A stretch of DNA of 64,000 nt from Diphasiastrum complanatum (taxonomy: Eukaryota > Streptophyta > Lycopodiopsida > Lycopodiales > Lycopodiaceae). The notes under the pieces were generated by a model that made no database searches, had not been told where the DNA came from, and saw nothing but the letters and a program-made list of their open reading frames with translations. The stretch lies in contig CM055095.1 in assembly GCA_029204225.1 (NCBI GenBank), positions 40,478,141 through 40,542,140 on the forward strand, written 5' to 3'. Position numbers and translations under genes: made by a program. Shown in pieces: positions 37,901-50,076 of the stretch (position 1 is the first letter of the stretch; each line of letters begins with the position of its first letter).

Positions 37901-38288
37901 AGAACCTGCTCTGAGGCTTCTGGAGGTGCTTTTAAATCTGCAAAGGACAATTTTCAATTGTTCATTTTGAAATAGGTTACAAATATATCAGAAACACTTT
38001 GGTGAAACACCAAAGTGGTGAACGAGATTTATGTTTCCAAGTCTTAAGATCATTGTCCTGCTAAAAATGAGAATTCATTCTTTAAAGCTTTACACACACT
38101 GAAATTCCATGCATAATGCTCACTGGAAAATGATCGCAAAATCGTGCCCTAACTATCCTGCACTCGACCGAGCTTAATTCCAAGCATATCATCGAGCATT
38201 CATCAATCTACTACGCATACTTTACAAGACATTGCAATGTAAACTTGTACAAGGAACAACAAGACTCCACACCATCATAGATAAGCTT
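37901..38288. other. Flank of the FAS2-like exon; no gene
   Basis: No further WD-repeat exons were found to the left of 38289 on the minus strand, so the gene piece is not continued here. Confidence 0.4.
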
Positions 38289-38535
38289 TCAAAGGAAGAC
38301 CTTAATGTCATAGTCAGCACCAGCGGTTGCAAGCAATCCTGGGAGGGATGGAAGTCGAGCGACAGAACAGGCTCCGATCCATGCCAAATTGGTTGCATCA
38401 CTGTCTGAAGACATTGGAATCCCCTTCAGAACCTCTCTCTGTGTCTCTGTCTCTGGAGAAGCAGACTCTGCAATTGCCTCAGTTGCTTGTGCGAGTAAAA
38501 TTTTTGCCAGAGCAACTTTTTGAAGACTATCTAGT
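38289..38535 (-). pseudogene. Orphan first exon resembling CAF-1 subunit FAS2 (WD40)
   Basis: The minus strand encodes MQPIWHGSEPVLSLDFHPS followed, one base out of frame, by GLLATAGADYDIKVF. This matches the opening WD repeat of the CAF-1 p60/FAS2 histone chaperone, which deposits H3-H4 during replication. A missing C in the CCC run at the junction explains the shift. A TTTCTTTCAG acceptor precedes the exon at 38536, and a long alternative frame runs through it, so a different short product cannot be excluded. No other FAS2 exons are visible. It is either a gene fragment moved by a transposon or a truncated pseudogene. Confidence 0.55.
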
Positions 38536-38779
38536 CTGAAAGAAAGTTACAATCTACCTCTGTGCAGATTCAGTACTTTCACTATTACAAAGAATCCGAT
38601 TTTCTCCAGTTTCTAAGAATTTTCGTCCTGCAGTTCTCCACCGAGATTTTGTTTATGCAATTTGCTCAAGCTGTTTCCTAGTTCACAAAATATTTTTAAT
38701 ATAACTCTTCATGCTTGAGGAGGTAGATTTCATTGAATGCAACAACTACCTCAAACAATGCATAAATACTTCCTAAACA

Positions 38780-39140
38780 CTGAATTACAAATAAAGGAGA
38801 GCTGAAAACGCACAGCCTAATCGTACTCGCAGCACAGAGGACGAAACTGGAGTGATGGCGACACAGTTGACACTCCAAATGCACAACGCACTCCAGGAAC
38901 AAGAGTCACATCCAAAAGATAACAAAAAAATATCTACAAATCTTCCCTACAGCACCTTCATGGCCTCCCTTTCGCTCCCCTCCCACGCTCTCGCTATGGC
39001 GCTACATGGCTCTCTCTCTCTCTCTCTCTCGTTCGCTCTGGCTTTTTGGTTGAGGTGGCGGGAAACAAAGCGCATTTACATTTCTCTTTTTTGCAACACA
39101 AAGAAGTTTTGTAGGGCTGCCCTTCACTTTTAGGTCAGTC
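38780..39140 (-). promoter_or_regulatory. Promoter/leader-like stretch upstream of the FAS2-like exon
   Basis: Comparatively GC-rich, with a (GA)11 tract (39010-39032) on the minus strand, as in many plant 5' UTRs. It fits the leader of the FAS2-like first exon; no start or splice site is certain. Confidence 0.35.
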
Positions 39141-39700
39141 AACACTCTTGTGGAGGTATATTGTTTTCTTTAATACAAGTACGCATACTAGTATTAAAGA
39201 TAAGGGCGGACAAATTTAAAATATAAGGGCAGGCAGACAGCAATCCGCCCAGCCCCTGCCCGTGGCCTTGGCCTGCCCCTTCCAGTTTCCGGGCAGGTCA
39301 CGCTGTCCGTGAGAGCGTGACGGGCAGCGTGCGCTGTAGAGACAGGCTGATAGATTAGCGGTTACGTTATGCATTTTCATGTGAAAGTATAACAATTTTT
39401 AGAGTGGCTTACATGGCCGCTCGTTAGCAGTTCTTGGCATAGTTAATATTAGGATCTTGATATGTACCCTTTTGTTTTTTTACTTAATGGAAGTGATCGA
39501 GGACAATCGTACCCTTTTTGTGATCAAAGCTTTTTCCCATTGATTGTGGTAATTAAGCTGTCTGCTAGGTGTGATCATTCTATCTTCCGTGCTGCTTTAA
39601 TGACTGTGTCATCAAAGGTTATGGGCCCACACATCAGGTAAGGACACCTAGACAAGCAATCAATTGCATGAAAAGAAGGTTGATTAGACAGCGAAGGATC
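39141..39700. other. Gene-free flank; possible 5' LTR area of the next copia
   Basis: 39240-39350 is locally GC-rich (GCCCGCCC..CGGGCAGG type) and contains a small inverted repeat (GGGCAG../..CTGCCC). No gene seen. Confidence 0.3.
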
Positions 39701-39734
39701 ACGAAAGGGCGTCGAGCGAACTATAGAATCTAAG

Positions 39735-42430
39735 ATGGCTGGAGAGATGGCGAGCATTATCAAAACCATGATGATGGAAAAGCTCGAAGGAGTGAACTAC
39801 TCGCTATGGAGGTGGAGGATGAAGATGGTGTTGGATGAACAAGCGCTATGGGGCATCGTGTCAACGGATGAACAAGAACCTTCGCAAGATGTCGATGGAG
39901 AACTGGTTGATCTGGAGGCCGCCTGAAGCTACCAGACAAGACAGAGAAAGGCATTTGTAACCATCTGCTTGTCCTTGGGAGAGGTACCAGCAACTCAGGT
40001 GTAGGACGACAAGAGCATCAGAGAGGTGTGGAGAGTATGATGGAGAACATCTATGAAGGGAAAAGCATCAGTAATGTCCTGCTGCTCAAGCGTAAGTTAG
40101 CAAACATCCGCTTGCAAGAGGGAGAGTCCCTTACTATGCACCTTGAAACAATAAAAGGCTTAGCAAGGAGGCTGGAGGCAGCAGGGACTCCAGTGGAGAG
40201 AACTCACTTGATTTTCATGATTCTGGGGAGCCTTCCTAGTTCCTACGATCCGCTGGTCATGACAATTGGAAGGACCAGAGTATGGGATCTAGATCTAGCA
40301 GAAATTACTCAATGGCTCCTGCAAGAGGAAGAACAGAGGAATGAGTCCTCTCAAGCGAATGAGATTGCTCTTATGATGCAAAAGAGCAATCTGGATAGAA
40401 GGTGCCAGAGGCGAGATGCAGGTAACAGTCAGAATACCACAAAGAGTGCCGAGGCATCCGAAAATCCCTCAGTAGAATAGGAGGCTGACAAATTTGAGCG
40501 GAAAATGACCATTATCTATTACTACTGCAACAATCCTGGGCATATCGCCAGAGAATGTAGAAAGAGGGCAACTGATCTGAAAAGGAGGGAGGCAATAAAC
40601 CAAATGACCGTGGCTGAACCATAAGATGCTGAGGAGAATGTAGCGATGGTTGCCAGAGTGAAACAGGGGGTGAATTACTCCAAGATCACAACAAAGAAGG
40701 ATGGATATAATGTTCTCGGACTCGCAGGACAACAATTCAACATCTGAAGTAATCTACCAAGATGACCCCCGGTACTTAGACTCTGGTGCAAACGCACACA
40801 TGACACCTGACAGAGATGCGTTCATCTGCTATAAGGAGCTATCACTAGGGAAAGACATAATAGTTGGAAACAACACATTTGTAAAAGCTCCAGTAATGGG
40901 GAGTGTGTGCATCATTCTATTTGAGGGAAAGAGAGGGATATTGCAGGATGTCCTACATGCTCCAAGGTTAGCCAAGAATCCTGATCTCCATAATCAAAAT
41001 GACAGAATCGGGAATTGATGTAAGCTTCTCAGGGACAAGGTGTGAGATACAGAAAGACAACGAATTATTGACCATCAAATTGAAGATTGGTGGAGGTCTA
41101 TTCAAGATCAAACGACAAGTAACGAGGGATCAGGTAGCCGAAAAGTTCAAACACTTTATCGCACTTGCCGAGAATCAGGCCAGATAAAGGATTATGAGAG
41201 TGAGGTCGGATAATGAAGGGGTATACATTGGAGGAAGGTTTAAGGCTATCTGTCAAGAGAAATGAATTCATCATGAATTCACAATGAGTTATAGTCCACA
41301 ACAAAATGGATTAGCGGAGAGAAAGAACGGGAGTATTCTAGACAAAGCCCATGCATGTTGCACTATAAAAATCTTCCAAAGTTCCTCTGGGCAGAGGCAG
41401 TAGACACAACAGCCTACATATTGAACAGTACACCTGCAAAGGTCATTGGGAACAATGTACTTGTGACCATATGGAGTGGGCGAAAGCCCACAGTTGCACA
41501 CATGAGGATATTCGGCTGCAGAGCCTATGCACATGTGCCTGAAAAGTTGTGAAGGACGCTGGATCCCAAGAGCATTCCATGCATCTTCGTTGGATACCCG
41601 TAAAATGCTTATGGATACAAGGTTTATGATCCACAGAGGTGCAAGGTTGTATTGTCCAGGGATGTTATCTTCGACGAGAATGATGGGGCACCCATCAACA
41701 GTCAAGACCCTGCTTCATCAGGTCATGAGATGATCATCTTGAACGAGGGAGGGGAAGAGTCAGAAGCATAGAAAGCTCAAGAAACTGCAGCCCAAGAAAC
41801 CATCCAAGAAATGCCCCTGGATGACAGCGGAATGGTGAGGGGACCCAGAAGGTCAGAGAGGATGAGAAGAATCCCTGAACGGTACGATGAGATGAGTTTC
41901 TTCAACAACACAAGAGGAAAAATAAAAGAGCCCAGGGACATCACAGAAGCGAGGGAAGGGACAGATGCAGAACTCTAGGACAAAGCAATGCAAGAATACA
42001 CTTGAAAAAAACTGCAGGTATTTACGTTGAGACACCTACATTTTTCTATTTAGGAAAATGTTTTCCTAGTTAGAAATCTATTAAAAATTAAGGGTTTTCT
42101 TAGATGAAATAGGAAGTTTTCCAATTTTCCTATCTAGAAACATGTCACATTTTTCTTGTGGGGGCACTTTTAGACAATGGAATATGTTTTGCCTGGTCAA
42201 TACCAGGGGCATCTATATAGAGGGGAATATATTTTACCTTCACCATAAGAAACTTGTGTAAATGGTTGCTTATCATGGCACAAAAGATAATGTGCAGTCA
42301 TAGCATGATTTTGCAGTTCTGTACTTAATTTGCACTTGTGTATGTATTGTGCAGTCTTACAAAGGTGGATAGAACAAGTTAGAGGTAACATCTATGAGTG
42401 AGAGAGGGAGAGGGAGAGAGAGGCAGGCTT
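39735..42430 (+). mobile_element. Ty1/copia fossil: gag, protease, integrase, plus LTR-like end
   Basis: In order on the plus strand: DUF4219/UBN2 Gag (MEKLEGVNYSLWRWRM, 39735-40480), a zinc knuckle (CNNPGHIARECRKR near 40530), a protease motif (RYLDSGANAHMTP near 40775), integrase (SYSPQQNGLAERKNG near 41300) and the integrase C-terminal GIFGC-type block (VAHMRIFGCRAYAHVP, 41500). RT and RNase H are absent. 42030-42400, with a CTATATAGAGG TATA-like box near 42212, resembles an LTR. Broken, internally deleted. Confidence 0.82.
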
Positions 42431-42824
42431 AACAGCTTTTAATTAGATAAAAGCATTAACGGATAGCTTCAATTGCAACGCACAAATATGTGTGTTTGTT
42501 GCGTACAATAGCATGGCACAGCATTGAGTTTCCGCATGCTGCTTTGAAACTATAACGATCCTACACTCAATTGAAACTAAAATAATTGAAGGATAGCTAC
42601 CATCAGAGAATGCCATATAGCAAAAATCAGCATCTATAATGAGAGCTAATGGCTCAATCAAAAGACCCTTAGTCTGTCGTCTGATTGGAGTATTGTCACT
42701 GTGAGAGGCATTCGCATTAGGCCCACCTTCTACAACAGTTAAGATTAATAAGGCTGAGGAGCTTATTCCATGTATTTGATCTTGAATTTAAAGATCTTGC
42801 TAGTTTAATTACTGTTAGAAACAT

Positions 42825-45288
42825 TCAGCAATGGTAATTTGTTTTGCAGCTCAAAGCGCCAGCGCTGTATGTCAACTCCGGGACACGAGAAGCTGGTTTT
42901 GCCTGAAACCATTGGGATAAAGTGTAGTAAGGATCAGCAGAGCCATATCCGGATTGCACAAAATATGCTCCATTGAGAAAGAGGTCACCGATTGATCGCC
43001 ATTTCCAGTTTATCCAGTTTCCAGACTGCCTCTTGGTAACCTGAGAGACATTACAGCGAAAACAACCCAGTCTAACGAGTTAGCATCTACACACCCAGGC
43101 AAAACCGTTCTCATAACAACATGCATCGATTCATAAGATGATGCATAAAGAAAGCCTCACCTGTTTGAGTGAAGGATTGTTGGACGCTAGGAAGTAATTC
43201 CCTTCACTCTGAATGGTGGGATCTGCACTTCCACCTATGGCGTACATCAGCCAAGCCGTGTATCTGTTGTTCACAACGTGTGCATATCCAAACCTTACCC
43301 TGCCCAAAACTTTAGCGTAAGAGAAAGCTGATCGTTGAGCATCTGAATGACTAGCAATGTTGCCATTTGAACACCGAGCATGCAGTTACATGACCTGGGC
43401 ATCTAAGAGAGACAAGCTTGAATGGGAAGAGAAACATACCTTGGCATGCGCTCGATTAACCCGGGTCCGAAGTGATTGTACATCACTGTCACCTTCATAA
43501 TCTTGTCAGCAGTGTAGTCATCGTTGTGGCCAAGCAACATCACCTGCATCAACACAACCATGACATGAAATCTTTCATCCTCTCAAGATAATCCATATCA
43601 GATTCCATTGATTCCAGCGCTAGAGAAAACCGGTGCTCTTAAAAAATGTAAAGGCATCTTTCTCTAGAAATTAACACTCTCAACAGAAATTTGAAGGATG
43701 TTGACTTCCGAAAAATCAACAGTTATTTTCTAGATCTTAAATAAGAAACTTTATGTCCGATCAAAATATGGTTGTACAATTTTTATGAATTGCAATAGAT
43801 TTTCGTGAACGATGAATGCAGAAGTGCGCCTACCTCGTCATGATTTGTGAAGTAGTTATTTGACACAGTCACGTCTGTGGAAGCATGAATGACGTTGACC
43901 AGCCCATCGTAGCAGTGAGATAGAGAATTGTGGTCTATCCACACATTGTTAGATCCAAAAATGACGATGGCGGATCCTTTCGATCCTTGTCTGTATCCCG
44001 TATGCCAGGCAGAGCCTTTCACATCACCAGAAGAGCCAGGACGGCAGTCATGAATGTGCAACCCGTGGATGATCACATGGCTCACATATTGCACTGTGAA
44101 ACAGGCGCCGTATGCGATCTGCACGTTGGCTCCTCGGCCATCAAAGGTTTTGAAACTGGACACAATCAGCTCATATTTGAGGACGATGAGCATGTCGTGC
44201 GCGAAATATATCCAAGTGGGGCCAGGGAGGGTGGCACCATAGCGCAGGGTGCCGGGTGCAGGATTCACAGGATTGTCATCTGCCCTTGTGACAACGTAGT
44301 ATCTACCGTACTTGCCACCAAGAGCATTGCTGCCAAATCCTTTCGCACAGTCTGCCAGCTGCATTCTGTTACGAGCCCACTCTGCATTTCCTCTCCAGCA
44401 GTCATCGATCACGTTTCCTGTTCGACCTGCGCCACCCCTCCAACTGCATGATGATCAACAGGTTTCAGGTGCGTACAAATGATCAGATGCATTGTGGAAA
44501 GTCTCGTAAAGAAGGAAATAAGAAACCTTTGCAATAAATTTAAAATTTGATCGACCAGAAAACTGAATATGTTTCTTAATAGAGCTTTGGCCAAAGTATA
44601 GCAGGATTTATTTTATAAAAGTTTGATGCCGTCTCTCGGATATCTTATAAAAACAGGAGGAAATCCCGAGGCTGAAGATTTGGATAAGGTGGTTGCTGAG
44701 TCCTTGAAGACTCAGGCTGATTCCATGTTGCGGCGGAGAAGGGATGCCTACAAGCCTTGTGCTCCAAGTTTGGCTTGGAGATAAGTAGGCGCACAGTATA
44801 AATATTGTGCATATTGAACCTAGGCTATCAAGTACCGTTGCGAAATGAACAGGAGGGATAACGAAAAGGGAAACAAAAACTGCAATGTTACAGTAAAAGA
44901 CAACACACTCAATTGATGGTGAAATATATGCTTGCACGTGTTTCAGAAATCATTCTGATATTGGGATCGTTTGATAATGCTTATATACAGTGGGTAGATG
45001 ATCCCTGGAACTGTTGCAGCTGCTGCTTGTAGGCACAAAGATGTGGATTTTCAAATGTCAGTACTATATTTCAACTTACATGGGATTTTTTCGGTGGATC
45101 CTTTGCTTAGCGAAATGTCGTAGAGAAAACGAAGCCCCCACACCCACAGTTTCATTAAGGGTTTCGCCAGAGGCGCCGGCGTCGATATTTTGCCCTTGAA
45201 AATTAAAAGTCTCTGCAATATTACAGCAATGAATGATAATGGCCAAGATAAGCAAGCCAGTGACTGGCTGCATCTTGATTGAACCCAT
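42825..45288 (-). CDS. Pectate lyase, polysaccharide lyase family 1, secreted
   Basis: Five minus-strand exons, 45288-45080, 44443-43834, 43543-43440, 43299-43161 and 43040-42825, join with GT-AG sites and consistent phase into 425 aa. The protein starts [20 protein letters not shown], a signal peptide (the Met at 45273 is an alternative start). Conserved blocks: [113 protein letters not shown]. It cleaves de-esterified pectin in the wall by Ca-dependent beta-elimination. The catalytic Arg region is present. One oddity: the DGLxD calcium-ligand Asp is Asn here (residue ~253). The frame is otherwise intact. Confidence 0.95.
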
Positions 45289-46185
45289 CTGCCGCAGTTC
45301 GGAAAGAATTGGATGTTGATCTCTGACCATCCCTACTTTCCGAAGCTACAAGTCTAATGGAGAAGACCTTTCAGTGCTTACTGTAGTCTGAAACGCGAGG
45401 TTCCAGTACTTTGGCATCAGCTACCTCTTAACTCAAATCACAGCTACCTAAAAAATTTGGAGCAAAGAGTCTGGCAGGCTCGGCAAGCATGAATTGTCAT
45501 GCTTGCTTGTGAAGCTGTAGCTTTTGTCTGCCTCTTTCTCAAGTCATCTACACCCAAACCCAACGTTTTTTGCTGTTCACTTGCAGTTTGCAGCTTGTAG
45601 AATTCAAGCTATTTATATTGTTCGACAGATATAATTAATGATAACAGCCATGGTTAAACATTCTTCTTTCAATATTGACTTCATTAATGCACTCACCTTC
45701 TCCTTGTAAAGAAAGAAAAAGAGAGAGAGGCCATGTAGGTGACACGATTGAGTAGTGACATCAAACGTAATCAGCCAATATTAGAAAAGGCCGCAGCCAC
45801 AACGTGCTCTTATACGTGCACACTACCTGATAAACCCCCGTCCCCCCTCGGGTACTAATTCTTCACTCATATACGCTGCATTTACAAATGCTCCATGTGG
45901 GAATGGTCTTGTATTGTATCATGGCACATCGTATTTTATATTACAATCTGCTCTCCTACAGGTTTTAGTTGGTGCTGGAAGAAGGAAGCCGACCATATAT
46001 TTCATAGAAAATGGGGACAAATTGTGTTGGGAGACACTCACTTTGGGTCATGCAACCACATAACTTTGGTAGATGTAGTATTTGACCAAGTGCAAGTATA
46101 GGCTTGGATCTACAAAGAATGGTGGAAAAATGATAAATAGGGTCTTCAATTAGAAGGTGGAACAAGATTTCAGCAAAAAATACAC
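45289..46185. other. Upstream region of the pectate lyase gene; no other gene
   Basis: Contains the promoter of the minus-strand lyase gene. A TATTTATATTG near 45610 could be its TATA region. Nothing else is supported. Confidence 0.35.
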
Positions 46186-46270
46186 ATCACTATGACCCCT
46201 AAGATAGATGCAATTAGCCCATCTTACACTATGGCCCCAAAAATAGATGCAACAAGCCCATCTTACATTG
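46186..46270 (+). repeat. 41-bp tandem repeat, two copies
   Basis: CACTATG.CCCC.AA.ATAGATGCAA..AGCCCATCTTA recurs at ~46188 and ~46229. Small tandem repeat inside a probable LTR. Confidence 0.8.
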
Positions 46271-46959
46271 ACGACTCTCATAGGACCAAATCAAGATAAT
46301 TTAGTATATTGGAGAACAAGACATGTAGCACAGAAGAAGTTAGTGAGTTCTCCAATAGAGGCAAAGACGACAAGTCTAAAGTTTCCCTAGGATGAAATAT
46401 ATATCAAAAAACCATGTAGAGCTTAGGCATAAGACAAACCTAACCAACAAGACATATGTAGATAAGATCAATAGAACTTATTCAAATTATCATGTTGCTA
46501 GCTATGGCATCCCATAATACCACAACTACTTACAAGAGTGAACTTGATTACAAGTAGCACAAGGATTAGTGCTAGCTAATAGGTACTAACCATGCCCTCC
46601 TATCCAAGTTGGTATTTCACGTTAATCTACCTACTATGGTCAAATACATGCAACCACCTCTAGAAAATATAACCCTAGCCTCTAGGATCATTATTAGTTA
46701 TTATGGCTAATAATATTGGCTATTCTAGGAATTAGATCCTAATTAAGAGACCCAACTTGGGATATTATTCGCACCCATGATCAAGGCTTGATCAACTAGA
46801 TTAACTAGGGACATAATATTCTACCCCCCTTAAGAACATTTTGGTCCTTAAGGGAAGTTTGGTAAATTTCTCTTTAAACAATAACTTCAACTTCCAAGAA
46901 TTATCATCTTCTAGTTGACATCTCCATTAGATTGAATGCTTAGAAACATTACAATTTCT
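46271..46959 (-). mobile_element. Ty3/gypsy-like LTR and polypurine tract, minus strand
   Basis: On the minus strand AAGGGGGGTAGAATAT (46814-46830) is followed by TGTCCCTAGTTAATC reading left from 46813, like the tract-LTR junction near 36650. The left boundary is not defined. No coding part is left. Low certainty. Confidence 0.3.
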
Positions 46960-47275
46960 TAGTTTGTTGCAGTGATTTCCGACATATATTCCGACACAAA
47001 ATCGCAAAAAAAAATTTCACCAAATTTTGGGATGTCGGAGGATCTGTTGCAAACCATGTTGAAAAATCTGTCGCAAACGATCTGTCAGAATTCGACGCGT
47101 TGAATTCTGACAAATCAAAGTGTAATTGAAATTAGATGTCAAAATCCGTCACATTAAAAGATGTCGAAAATCGACATACAGCTGTCGCCACATGGCAGTC
47201 GTTTGGGGACGCCACATGGAAAATGACAGTCCACGTGGATGTCGAAAACCGACAGATTTTCATTTTTACCACAAA
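46960..47275. repeat. CACTA-like terminus and CCGAC/GTCGG subterminal repeats
   Basis: TTTGTTGCAGTG at ~46965-46976 is the inverse of a CACTGCAACAAA terminus. It is followed by many short GTCGGA/TCCGAC/GTCGAAA units and by CGCCACATGGCA and CCACGTGG motifs. This density of short palindrome-forming repeats is characteristic of CACTA ends. The matching second terminus was not found. Confidence 0.45.
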
Positions 47276-48015
<740 letters not shown>

Positions 48016-48059
48016 AAAACCAAAAATGAAATTCAGAAACTAACTCTCCCTCTCTCTTC

Positions 48060-48185
48060 ACACAAAATCACCTTTAATTCATTTTCTCATTCTCTCTCTC
48101 TTTCATTCTCAATTTCTCTCTCACAAATTCAATCACTCACACACACACACTCTCTTTAAAAATCAAATGTCACAATTTTTTTTAA

Positions 48186-48216
<31 letters not shown>

Positions 48217-48305
48217 CTCTCTCTCTCTTTCCATCTATCTATCTATTTATCTCTCTCCCTATCTATCTATCTATTTTATTATTTATCTCTCTATCTATCT
48301 ATCTA
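48060..48305. repeat. CT/CA/TCTA-rich low-complexity tract
   Basis: Includes (CA)n at 48186-48212 and (TCTA)n interrupted repeats at 48230-48303. It continues the pyrimidine tract into the leader of the coding-like stretch that follows, recalling the CT/CA leader of the reading frame at 29253. Confidence 0.9.
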
Positions 48306-48359
48306 AAACATATAAATTCAACTAAATTAACAAATAAAAACCTCCAAAATCTAAATCTC

Positions 48360-49325
48360 CAAGCTCCAAGATCCTCAAGCTCAACCAGATCAAGGGTCTG
48401 AAGGCCAAGACCAAGGGCAGACAGATGCGGCCGCTGAGATGCGAGACCAGAGCCAAGGCGCAACCACGAGACAAGGCCAAGCAACATCATCCAGAGGATC
48501 GCGTACAATATCTGCCAGCCGGGCCTTCCGAAGACCGAAGTCCGTGGAGGAGAACATCAATGAATTTCTATCAAAATCTCCCCACGAGTCATCAAGAGGC
48601 GGCTGGCAGATATCATTCTCAGCTCAGACCATCAAGGGAAAAGAACTGCAAGCCTTACCTGCCCTCCAACCACAACCGGAGTGGCGACAACAATTATTTG
48701 AGAGAGACCCTGCGGCCATCAGGGTTTACGTGACGAGTCCGCAACAGTTACGGGTGAATGCGCATTTTTAGCCATGTCCAAGAAGATCCAAATGGACGGA
48801 ATGCGGCACTCCTCTGGACCAGATCACACTGCACAATTTCAACTGGCCAATCATCAAATCCGAATATGGGTGGACAACGGATGTAGACGCCAAAAGGGCT
48901 CTCTCCGCATTCGCCAGTCACTACATCAATTGCCCCGATCCCACAGTCCGCGCGACAACCACTTACGCCCGGGACTTAGAATATTTAATGGGCATTGAAA
49001 CAAAATGGGATGATTTCCTTCCCTCCATATTTTTTGGTCCAAATAAGGTGCTCGCTTCCGACAAAGTCGAAGACCAGCTGCAAGTCGCTCGCGTATATTA
49101 CCGAGCTGCATTCCTTGGAGACCCCTGGACGAAACGATTCCAAGCATGGGTGGATCAGGAATGGCTGACAGAAGTCCACAGTCCCTCCACACGCCAAAGG
49201 ACTCAAAGAAACTGGACTGTCTCAACTTCATGGAAGACGTTACAGGCTACCTGATCTACCAGAGGCGGTCCAAGAGAACGCTATACTAAACTGGTAGAGT
49301 GCCGAGGGACCGGCACTACTTCAGG
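48360..49325 (+). other. Unrecognised coding-like stretch, probably from a mobile element
   Basis: Much higher GC than its surroundings and long plus-strand open frames: a Gln/Arg/Ser-rich part with RPKSVEENINEFLSKSP and QPEWRQQLFERDPAAIRVYV (48439-48771), then in other frames DLEYLMGIETKWDDFLPS and AFLGDPWTKRFQAWVDQEW (48988-49254). The composition suggests a real, partly decayed protein gene followed by an LTR-like segment. I do not recognise the family; a retroelement gag is one option. Confidence 0.4.
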
Positions 49326-49335
49326 CTGTGGGTCC

Positions 49336-49975
49336 TGTTGGGGGTATTCCCAACAAAGTGTAAATAAATAAAATCCTCCAATAAAATGTGTTGTGAGGGC
49401 ATGACATCCTGCTTGTATAAGCCCATGGCCCAATGAGCACGCAACTAGAGTTGTAAATAGAATAAACTTGACTTGGGCCTTGGAATTAAAATAAAACTAG
49501 AGGCCCAATGTCATTTTTAAACTTAGAGATCACTTTTTAGAGTTGGGTCCAAATTGGGACTCACACGGATATTGTGATTTCTAATGTACTTTTTGTGGAC
49601 CCTTGGATCAAGTTGGGTCCAAGATGAATGGCTAAGATCATTGTGAATATTAGCCAATAAGATTGAGGGGCAAGGGCCTTCCCCATTTTATAAAAATGTA
49701 CAATTTGTACACTATTTTCATGTTTAATGAGGAGGAGGAAACTCTACCATTTTTGGAAGAGAAGCATCCTCATTTGCTATTCACGACTTGCTATTGCTCT
49801 TGATTGTGTTTTCCGTTGCTTTCTATTTCCATGTTTATTGTTTGCCATAGTGAATGCTTTTCCATTAGCAAGCATAAGGAGCATTTGAGCTAACCTCCAC
49901 ACTCACTCTCTATCTCTCTCTTTCTCTTCCCTTCTCTTCTTCTCCCCTTCTCTTCAACCAAAACCATGATGAATG
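49336..49975 (+). mobile_element. LTR-like segment
   Basis: Starts TGTTGGGGGTATTCCCAACA, contains a TTTTATAAAAATG TATA-like box near 49686, and ends in a pyrimidine-rich stretch near 49970. It directly follows the coding-like stretch, as a 3' LTR would. No second copy in the window to confirm it. Confidence 0.4.
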
Positions 49976-50076
49976 TTAGTGTAGAGGAGTAGTATAGTGG
50001 TGAGTAGAGTTAAGGGAGAAAGTAGGAAATTAACTAAAAGTAGCATCTATGCATAGTTAGGTACCTATCCAATGAT

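Noticed and set aside
38327-39133. Plus-strand frames of 70 and 93 codons around the FAS2-like exon
   Set aside because: They are antisense to the WD-repeat exon and its leader and match no family.
43930-44451. 173-codon plus-strand frame across the pectate lyase exon 2
   Set aside because: Antisense shadow of a clearly homologous exon.
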